Assembly: GCA_023230755.1 (NCBI GenBank)
Contig: JALNWS010000091.1
Location: 1 to 15,486, forward strand
Direction: 5' to 3'
Source: Azoarcus sp.
Lineage (GTDB): Bacteria > Pseudomonadota > Gammaproteobacteria > Burkholderiales > Rhodocyclaceae
Length of the DNA stretch: 15,486 nt
Under the pieces are notes generated by a model, which saw only the letters and a list, made by a program, of their open reading frames with translations, did no database searches and was not told the origin of the DNA. Shown piece after piece: positions 6,611-12,903 of this stretch. The translations under genes and the position numbers were made by a program. Each line of letters starts with the position of its first letter. The first letter of the stretch is position 1.

Positions 6611-6629
6611 TCAAATCGGGATGGTTGCG

Positions 6630-6658
6630 ATTATGCCGCGATTCGGATGAGGTGTTGC
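6630..6658 (-). promoter_or_regulatory. Possible sigma-70 promoter for the antiporter gene
   Basis: On the minus strand GCAACA (6658-6653), 17 nt, then CATAAT (6635-6630) resemble -35 and -10 boxes with 3/6 and 5/6 matches. The predicted leader is about 95 nt. This is a weak match found by eye; chance occurrence is quite possible. Confidence 0.25.
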
Positions 6659-6726
6659 CATGAATAGGTCGCAGCCGCCATGCGCAGCAGAAGAAAACCG
6701 CACCGCCAGCGTCGAGCAGTCGCCAT

Positions 6727-8199
6727 CTACAGGGTTTTCAGGTATTCGATGAGGGCACGCTTGTCGGGAGCGCTCAGGTCCGTGCCGAAGGTGTGCCCCG
6801 CGTTGCCGCCGCCTTTGGCTGCGACCTCATGGCGCGAGCCGATGCGTTCCGCCTCCGCGCCCCGGGTGACAAAACCCACTCGTTCAGGGTCGTACAGATC
6901 GTATCCGCGCCAGAATGTGGCGGGTCTGCTGGCGGTGGGTTCGAGCAGATCGTGCAGGGTCGGGACCGACCCGTTGTGCAGGTAAGGCGCCCGCAGCCAG
7001 ATGCCGTCCAGAAATGCGGCGACATAGCCGGTGAGCGGCGCCTCGACGAGTCCGGGACGATCGATACCCATGTCACGCACCACTGCGTTAGCCTCGCGCG
7101 CGGCTTTCTCGTTCCAGGTGTCGAGGCGGTTCGTGTCGGTGCCAACCTCCGCGATCGGGATGACGGTACCGGTGCGGGCCGACGCGTGGCAACTGGCGCA
7201 GGTGGCGTCGAACACGTTCTTTCCCCGCGCGGCTTCTGTCTCATCGATCGCGAACGGATAGGCGGGGGCCCGCTTGGCTGATACGTAGGACTGGAGCCAG
7301 CGCACCTCGGCCAGAAATTCCGCGTTGTCCTTCGGGGGCGCACCGAGCAGTCCGAGCGCCGAGTCGATGATGACCGAGTACGGGTCATGGCTGTCGCCGG
7401 CGAAGTTCATGCGCATGCCGTCCTCGGGCTTGTACTTGCCCAGATTCCACAGCGAGGGCATGTCGGTGGGGCCGAAGCTGTCGTCCATCGGCCAGCGGAT
7501 CATGAAGTACTTGGTCAGGTTCATCGCGTCGTCACGTCCGCGCCCCCAGGGCGGGAAGTCCTCGCGATAGAGCCAGGCGAACTGCGTTTCCCGTTCCAGC
7601 AGGGTTTTCTTCGTGATCGGGATGATCAGGAAGCGGTAGATGAGCCGGTCGAGCACGGACATGTCGGTCACCAGCCGAATCTCGGCCATCAGATTGTCGG
7701 CGTTGAAGCGGGGATCTTTCGCGCAGTCGACCAGAAAGCGGAAAAAGGCCCAGAGGTTGAGCGTGTGACTGGGGCCGGTTGGCACGAAGACCGGGTTCGA
7801 GTCGGTGCGTTCGCGATAGCTCGCCGTGTGGCACGCCGCACAATTGTTCGCGACCCTTGGAAAGCCCACGACCTTCTTGGAGAAACCGACCGGCAGTTCC
7901 TGCCCTTCTTCCCACACCACACCGAACGAGGCGTATCCCCCCGGCCCGGGCAGCTTGTCGGGGAAGATGCGCGGCAGCACATAGAAGATCCAGTACGGAA
8001 TGCCGGCGTCACGTTCGGCGCCGATGGATCCGTACTTGAAGCGCATGTCAGGGTCACCGGTGATCCATTCGGGCTGGGGCTCTTCGCGGAAGAACTTGTA
8101 CCACGCGAATGTGCCACCCGCTGCGCCCAGTACCAGCAGCACGAGGAGTGCGGTAAGCAGACTGCGGCCGCGACAGGCGGTTCGGACGACGTGGTGCAT
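6727..8199 (-). CDS. Membrane-anchored di-heme cytochrome c, RoxA/MauG-like (paralogue A)
   Basis: The protein has 490 residues. A hydrophobic segment at about 13-33, after a basic start and with no clear cleavage site, should anchor it to the inner membrane with the body in the periplasm. Two heme c sites are CAACH 120-124 and CASCH 334-338. The C-terminal third contains GIWLRAPYLHNGSVPTL (about 399-415) and YDPERVGF, then GHTFGTDLS and a final IEYLKTL. These occur in the RoxA-type branch of the di-heme cytochrome c peroxidase superfamily. RoxA cleaves polyisoprene, and other members oxidise proteins or reduce peroxide. The protein is clearly shorter than RoxA (about 680 residues), so the substrate should not be assumed. 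ATG 8199 has AAGGAG 7 nt upstream and lies 14 nt after paralogue B, its homologue over the full length. It is the last gene of the cluster, ending in TAG. Confidence 0.87.
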   Translation of the reverse strand: MHHVVRTACRGRSLLTALLVLLVLGAAGGTFAWYKFFREEPQPEWITGDPDMRFKYGSIGAERDAGIPYWIFYVLPRIFPDKLPGPGGYASFGVVWEEGQELPVGFSKKVVGFPRVANNCAACHTASYRERTDSNPVFVPTGPSHTLNLWAFFRFLVDCAKDPRFNADNLMAEIRLVTDMSVLDRLIYRFLIIPITKKTLLERETQFAWLYREDFPPWGRGRDDAMNLTKYFMIRWPMDDSFGPTDMPSLWNLGKYKPEDGMRMNFAGDSHDPYSVIIDSALGLLGAPPKDNAEFLAEVRWLQSYVSAKRAPAYPFAIDETEAARGKNVFDATCASCHASARTGTVIPIAEVGTDTNRLDTWNEKAAREANAVVRDMGIDRPGLVEAPLTGYVAAFLDGIWLRAPYLHNGSVPTLHDLLEPTASRPATFWRGYDLYDPERVGFVTRGAEAERIGSRHEVAAKGGGNAGHTFGTDLSAPDKRALIEYLKTL

Positions 8200-8213
8200 G
8201 GTGGCACTCCTTG

Positions 8214-9737
8214 TCAGAACGTTTTCAGGTACTCGACCAGCGCATCCTTGTCTGCGGCCGAGAGCGTCGTGCCATAGGCTGCACCCTCATGGCCGCCATT
8301 GCCGTTGCCTGGCAGCGTGGTGTCGAAGAGAAAGGGGAGAGGGCCGGTAGCGCGTGCGGAGGGGCTGCCGGAAGCAAAGCCGACGCGTCGGGGGTCGTAC
8401 ACATCGCTGCCGCGGAAAAACCGCACAGGACGGTTTGCCGTGGGCTCAAGCAGATCGCGCAGCGTTGGCACCGAACCATTGTGCAGGTAGGGGGCACGCA
8501 GCCAGATGCCGTCGAGCGGCATGTTGGCGTAGCCGTGGGTCTTGCGGAAATGCTTGAAGCGGTGCGGGTAGCCGGCGTAGAGCGTGGCCTGGTTTACGGC
8601 CAGATCACGGCTGTAGGAATCGAGCCGGGCGCGATCGGTGCGGATGTCCGCGATGGGCGTCACGTGCCCGACCAGCGCGCCACGAAAGTCCTTTCCGCTG
8701 GCGCCGTGACAACGGGCGCAATTTGCCGCGTAAATGGATGCGCCGTGTTCCGCCAGCGGGAGATCAATGGGCCAGGGCCATGGCGGCGGGCTCAGGTCGA
8801 GCAACCAGTCCTCCACGCGGGCGATGGCCGTGAGGTCGATGGTCGGCGGCGTGGTGCCGGTGCCAAAGGCCGCGCTCTTGTTACGTTCCTCGGTGTGAGT
8901 GTTGTTGCCGTCCCAGTGCAGTTCCATGCGCTCGCCGTCATCGCGGACGGTGCGCTTGCGCTGGTTCCAGATCGACGGAAAATCGGACGCGCCGAGCAGT
9001 TCGTGTGCAGGAAGCTGCTTCATCGGGAAGTTGAACAAGACCTTCGCCGAATTGAAGGTGTCGACGCGGCCGGGGCCCCAGTCAGGCTGCTCGAACACGA
9101 AATCGAACCGCCCTCGCAGCATCAGCAGGCGCTCGCGCATGAGTGAGATGGCAACTGGATAGACCACATAACGGTCGATGAGGCTGATGCCACCGGCGAG
9201 GCGCTCGATCTCGGGCACGATGAAGGCGGACGAGAACTTCGGCCCGGCGGCGCAGTTGAAGAAGAATGACTCGAAGGCGCGGATGTCGAAACGGTGTGCC
9301 GGCATGCCGACGATCAGGCGTGGCGGGCTGTCCGCGGTTTCGCGCACGGTGCTGGTGTGGCACACCGCGCAATTGAGAAAGACGCGGTCGATGCCCAGGT
9401 TGCGTCGCAGGGAGACGCCAACCGGCAGGTCGTGACCCGGTTCGTAGCTCATGCCGAGCGACGCGTATCCGGACCCGGGCAGGTCCTCGGCGCAGACCTG
9501 CGGCAGCGCCTTCCAGATCCAGTACGGAAAGCCGGATTCACGCTCACCGCCGGTCGAGCCGTACTTGAAATGCTCCACTGGATCGGCATGGGTCACGGCC
9601 CTGTCGGGCAGGAAACGCAGCGCTGCGTAAAGCGCACCGGCCGCGATCAGTAACCAGGGCAGCCAGAGCAGCAGGCGCAACAGCCAGCGCAGTCGCGAAC
9701 GCTTTGTGGCGGTGACCGGGGGGGAGACTGAACTCAC
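8214..9737 (-). CDS. Membrane-anchored di-heme cytochrome c, RoxA/MauG-like (paralogue B)
   Basis: The protein has 507 residues from a GTG start at 9737, backed by AAGGAG 7 nt upstream; the GTG overlaps the preceding TGA as GTGA. A basic N-terminus and a leucine-rich segment at about 16-42 form a membrane anchor. Heme sites are CAVCH 123-127 and CARCH 340-344. It shares with paralogue A the opening FKYGS-x-GGER-x-G-x-PYWI region, GIWLRAPYLHNGSVPTL (about 410-426), DLLEPTA-x-RP, YDP-x-RVGF and a terminal VEYLKTF. The two therefore arose by tandem duplication. The family fold has a high-potential and a low-potential heme with a Trp or other bridge between them, often oxidising a substrate at the distal heme. 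Which applies here is not visible. It probably works with the 710-residue protein translated just before it. Confidence 0.87.
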   Translation of the reverse strand: MSSVSPPVTATKRSRLRWLLRLLLWLPWLLIAAGALYAALRFLPDRAVTHADPVEHFKYGSTGGERESGFPYWIWKALPQVCAEDLPGSGYASLGMSYEPGHDLPVGVSLRRNLGIDRVFLNCAVCHTSTVRETADSPPRLIVGMPAHRFDIRAFESFFFNCAAGPKFSSAFIVPEIERLAGGISLIDRYVVYPVAISLMRERLLMLRGRFDFVFEQPDWGPGRVDTFNSAKVLFNFPMKQLPAHELLGASDFPSIWNQRKRTVRDDGERMELHWDGNNTHTEERNKSAAFGTGTTPPTIDLTAIARVEDWLLDLSPPPWPWPIDLPLAEHGASIYAANCARCHGASGKDFRGALVGHVTPIADIRTDRARLDSYSRDLAVNQATLYAGYPHRFKHFRKTHGYANMPLDGIWLRAPYLHNGSVPTLRDLLEPTANRPVRFFRGSDVYDPRRVGFASGSPSARATGPLPFLFDTTLPGNGNGGHEGAAYGTTLSAADKDALVEYLKTF

Positions 9738-11866
9738 GAGGGATCTCCTTGCGCCGCTTCATTCATGTTGCGCACACGACAGGGCGGAAGCGTGGCGTAG
9801 GCCCGCGACATCACCGCATCGGGATTGCTGCCGCGTGCTTTCAACAGCGCACCCAGCTGGCCGAGCATGGCTGGCAGATCGGCAGAATGGGCAAACGCAG
9901 GCGCATGCGCAGCAGCAGGGGGAGGCATCGGGGTCTTCGTGCGCGCGGTGGTTGGTGTCAGGTTCATCGTCAGTCTGTAGAGCATGCGTTCTGCGCAGGT
10001 GTCGAGCGTGCTGCGCACCTGGCTGTCGTCACCGCGCAGGAAACCGGGCGGAAACGCCGTCGCGTCGGCGTGACACTGTCCGCACTGGCGCGCAAAAGGC
10101 TGCAGGTCGGCCGGCCATCCGGTTGATCGCAGCAGGCCGACTTCCGCCACGCGGGCGGGGGAGCGTTCAGTGTGCTGTTCGGGGGAGATGGCGGGTCGGA
10201 TGCCAAGGTGCTCGAACAACGGTGCGAGGATGGCGATTCTGCGCAGCGGCCCGTCACCGAGCGCATCGCTGGTGCCGTTGAGCGTGGATGCGGCAATCGC
10301 ATCGATGGCGAGATCGAGCGGGGGCAGGTCGGCGACGATTTCGAGACTCGCCAGCGCGGGGCGGCTTTCCGTTGCCCTGGTTACGGTCAGACTGCGGATG
10401 GTGTCGCCCGCCGGTGTGCGTACGCTGCTGCCGTCTCGCTTCAGCGCAAAGTGCAGGGTGTTACTTGCACTCTGATGCGGTGTGCCGATGCCGACCGCGC
10501 CGATGTTGCTTTCGTCGAGCTGCAGGCGGTCGATGCTTCCACCCGAGATCTCCCCTGCTTGCAGGTTGAGACGCGCCAGCAACAGGTGGCCGTGATCGCC
10601 GTGGCAGTCGAGGTCAATCCGGTTGTGGCTGGTGCTTTCACGCTCGCTGCAGATCAGCGACGTGTTGCGACTGGCGGGATCTCTGACGCTGGTGAGGGCG
10701 TGGTCGATCTGCAGGATATCGGTCCGGGAAAAGAACATCGACAAGACCTGGACGAAGCGGCGCAGGTCTGCGACGTCGTGACCGTGCCAGATTTCGAGCG
10801 GTGCGCGCAGCACCATGGGATCGAAGGCGATGCCGATGTCGGCGTAGCGGTAGAGCTCAGCCTTGTCGGGTGTGCGCTCCCCCGGTGGAACCCCGGCGAA
10901 GGGCTGGCGATTGGGCACTTGCGGGTCGGGGATGGGGATGCCTTCGGGCCAGTGCGTGTGCCAGGCTGCAAGCATGGGGTTTGTCAGCGATTGGTCCGTG
11001 CCTGGGCCAAAGACTGCCGGCAGGCTGGCACCAAGCCGGTAACGGAGGGCCTGCTTCAATGCGGTAGCCCGGCACCGGATGGTGGCCTCGTGCGTAGTGG
11101 AGACACAAACGCGCTGCCAGAGCTGCTGTGCGGTGGCAAGCAGGTTGGCACGTCTGACGGCGCTATCGATCGCGTCGGGTACGTCGACGCCGCTGCGCCA
11201 GTTCAGTCCGTAATACGACAGACCGGTGGCGGCCAGACGGGCGGAAATGTCCGGGTTGGCGCTTGTCTCGTCCCATGATTGACGGGAGAAGATCGGCCCC
11301 GCGTTCTGATGGCAGGACAGGCACAGACTGCGGTTGGCATAGCCCACTTCTGCTGTGGCCCCAGCCCGATAATTCCTGACCAGCTGAAATTCGAAGCGGG
11401 CGGCTTCGTCGTTGTAGCTGATCACTTCAAGCGCGGCAGCCTTCTCGTGATAGGCGATGTAGAGCCGATCCTTCAGATAGGGGTGGCCGGGTGCTGCGTC
11501 ACGGGGGGGCGATCCGGTTGCCGCTGCAACCACGCGGGGATAGCGGAAGGCTTCGGCGTCGCCAGCCGCATGCCTTTGCAAGGACCGGCCGAGCGGGATC
11601 AGGACCACCGAAAGGCCGCCAGAGGGGGCGCTGTCGTCGAGCTCGAACGAGATACGTTGCAGCAGCCTGGCAAAGGGATACGGAACCTTAGGGTCGCCGT
11701 CGCCTTGACTCGAAAGCAGGCGGTCGAAGAGGGCACGCCCTTTCGGGGGGAGTGTTTCGCCAGCAGGTTCGGCTGCGGCCGCGCCAATGAAGATGAAAGC
11801 TACGCAGGACAGTACCCACCTCAGCGCCGGCGTCAGCAGTGCGGATCGGGGGGCTGTTCGAAGCAT
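9734..11866 (-). CDS. Exported 710-residue protein with two c-type heme motifs
   Basis: The N-terminus MLRTAPRSALLTPALRWVLS then CVAFIFIGAAAAEPA is a Sec signal peptide with likely cleavage after AAA near residue 32, so the product is periplasmic or exported. CLSCH at 182-186 is followed by QNAGPIFSRQSW; CGQCH at 595-599 is followed by DATAFPPGFL and later KTPMPPP (Met647), a typical axial-methionine context. Between the hemes lies a 400-residue region without a domain I recognise. It includes WHTHWPEGIPIPDPQVPNRQ and extra Cys at 254, 265, 406 and 421. The ATG at 11866 has TGGAGA upstream at good spacing. Its stop overlaps the GTG of paralogue B, implying coupled synthesis in fixed ratio. 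It is probably an electron-transfer or catalytic subunit of the same envelope complex; its exact role is unknown. Confidence 0.8.
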   Translation of the reverse strand: MLRTAPRSALLTPALRWVLSCVAFIFIGAAAAEPAGETLPPKGRALFDRLLSSQGDGDPKVPYPFARLLQRISFELDDSAPSGGLSVVLIPLGRSLQRHAAGDAEAFRYPRVVAAATGSPPRDAAPGHPYLKDRLYIAYHEKAAALEVISYNDEAARFEFQLVRNYRAGATAEVGYANRSLCLSCHQNAGPIFSRQSWDETSANPDISARLAATGLSYYGLNWRSGVDVPDAIDSAVRRANLLATAQQLWQRVCVSTTHEATIRCRATALKQALRYRLGASLPAVFGPGTDQSLTNPMLAAWHTHWPEGIPIPDPQVPNRQPFAGVPPGERTPDKAELYRYADIGIAFDPMVLRAPLEIWHGHDVADLRRFVQVLSMFFSRTDILQIDHALTSVRDPASRNTSLICSERESTSHNRIDLDCHGDHGHLLLARLNLQAGEISGGSIDRLQLDESNIGAVGIGTPHQSASNTLHFALKRDGSSVRTPAGDTIRSLTVTRATESRPALASLEIVADLPPLDLAIDAIAASTLNGTSDALGDGPLRRIAILAPLFEHLGIRPAISPEQHTERSPARVAEVGLLRSTGWPADLQPFARQCGQCHADATAFPPGFLRGDDSQVRSTLDTCAERMLYRLTMNLTPTTARTKTPMPPPAAAHAPAFAHSADLPAMLGQLGALLKARGSNPDAVMSRAYATLPPCRVRNMNEAAQGDPS

Positions 11867-11884
11867 GCTTTGTCTCCAGAATAT

Positions 11885-11901
11885 CGCCGGGTGCCCCGGC
11901 G
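11885..11901 (-). other. Intercistronic hairpin within the cytochrome cluster
   Basis: CGCCGGG, loop TGC, CCCGGCG make a perfect 7-bp stem with a 3-nt loop in the 105-nt gap between the lipoprotein stop and the 710-residue gene. A weaker GCAGGC...GCCTGC pair follows near the lipoprotein stop (about 11938-11957). Neither has a T-run. They may set relative mRNA stability of the two halves of the cluster. No separate promoter was recognised in the gap. Confidence 0.4.
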
Positions 11902-11971
11902 CGGACCTGCAAGCCTTTCCCGAATCCGTGAAGGGGGCAGGCGGGCGTGAGCCTGCACCTGTGTCCGTGCG

Positions 11972-12889
11972 TCAGCCCTGGCCTGCGTCCTTCACCTGCA
12001 CAATCCGTTGTTGTGTTCCGGTCCAGCAGTCCTGCTGTACCTGACCTGTCTTGGTGAACTCGTCACGGGCGCGCTCGGAAATCTCCTTGTTGTAGAGAAC
12101 GAAGTTCACCACGAAGGCACGGTCCATGTAGGCACGGCCGAGATAGAAACCCGGGTACACCATGCGGATCTCATCGCGGATTGCGAAGCCGTCGCGCCCC
12201 GCAAGGACGTCCGGCATGCGTCGGTAGGCCGGCAGATCATCGGTAAACGCATAGTCGATGATGATCGACTCGCGGCGGCCATCGAGCAGGCTCTGGCCGC
12301 AATAGAGTTTTGCGGGGAACAGCAGCCACTGATCCTTGCCGTTGAATGTGGCCTTCTGAAGTGGATTGTCGGGGCTCTCCTCAACCAGACCGAGTTTCTT
12401 AAGTGCGGACAGATCTTCGATGCGATTACGCAGCACGCGCTCATCCCTGTAGAAAACCTTGCCTTTCCACAAGGTTTCGCCGACGAGGTCGAGCTTGGCC
12501 CCGACCACATTGACCAGCAGGCCTTTCAGGCCTCCTCCGGCAATCTCGGACAGACGCAGCTTGCCGCTGCTGCCACGCGGAAAAAACAGATCGCCTTCGA
12601 AGGCGCCATCCGGAATCGGGCCTGCGCTGAGCCGCGCATAGATCTGATCCACCTGTTCCTGATCGAGGAAGGACAGGTTCTTGGGCGTGATCTTGTACAG
12701 GTCGGCGGTCGGGATGGGGTGCTGGTATTCAAGCTGTGCGAAGTCGGGCTTGCCCGCGTAGTCCTCTGCATAGGGCGCGAACGGAATCTCGGGGGCGGCC
12801 TTGTCTGCGCTGTCAAAAAAACCGCAGGCAGAGACCGACAGCGCGACGGCGACACAGGTGGAGCGGGAGAGCAGGGTGTCTTTGATCAT
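11972..12889 (-). CDS. Outer-membrane-type lipoprotein of unknown family in the cytochrome cluster
   Basis: The protein has 305 residues. A short basic start and hydrophobic stretch end in a lipobox, VSAC at 19-22, so Cys22 should be lipidated. Gly23 rather than Asp at +2 favours sorting to the outer membrane. After a flexible segment rich in Ala/Asp the body contains QVDQIYARLSAGPIPDGAFE, a GETLWKGKVFYRDE stretch around 138-151 and DEIRMVYPGFYLGRAY in the C-terminal half. The W-x-GK-x-F and PG-x-YLGRAY pieces faintly recall small beta-barrel lipid-binding proteins, but I would not name a family. There is no CXXCH. It begins 14 nt after the large di-heme protein's stop, with a weak GGA before the ATG at 12889. 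Sitting inside the cytochrome cluster, it may tether or deliver substrate to the complex at the outer membrane; this is inferred. Confidence 0.82.
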   Translation of the reverse strand: MIKDTLLSRSTCVAVALSVSACGFFDSADKAAPEIPFAPYAEDYAGKPDFAQLEYQHPIPTADLYKITPKNLSFLDQEQVDQIYARLSAGPIPDGAFEGDLFFPRGSSGKLRLSEIAGGGLKGLLVNVVGAKLDLVGETLWKGKVFYRDERVLRNRIEDLSALKKLGLVEESPDNPLQKATFNGKDQWLLFPAKLYCGQSLLDGRRESIIIDYAFTDDLPAYRRMPDVLAGRDGFAIRDEIRMVYPGFYLGRAYMDRAFVVNFVLYNKEISERARDEFTKTGQVQQDCWTGTQQRIVQVKDAGQG

Positions 12890-12903
12890 GGCGTTTCCAG
12901 GGG

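Noticed and set aside
6727..9737. Naming the two cytochromes RoxA (rubber oxygenase), MauG or CcpA
   Set aside because: Motifs support the superfamily only. They are much shorter than RoxA, no methylamine dehydrogenase genes are nearby, and family membership does not fix the substrate.
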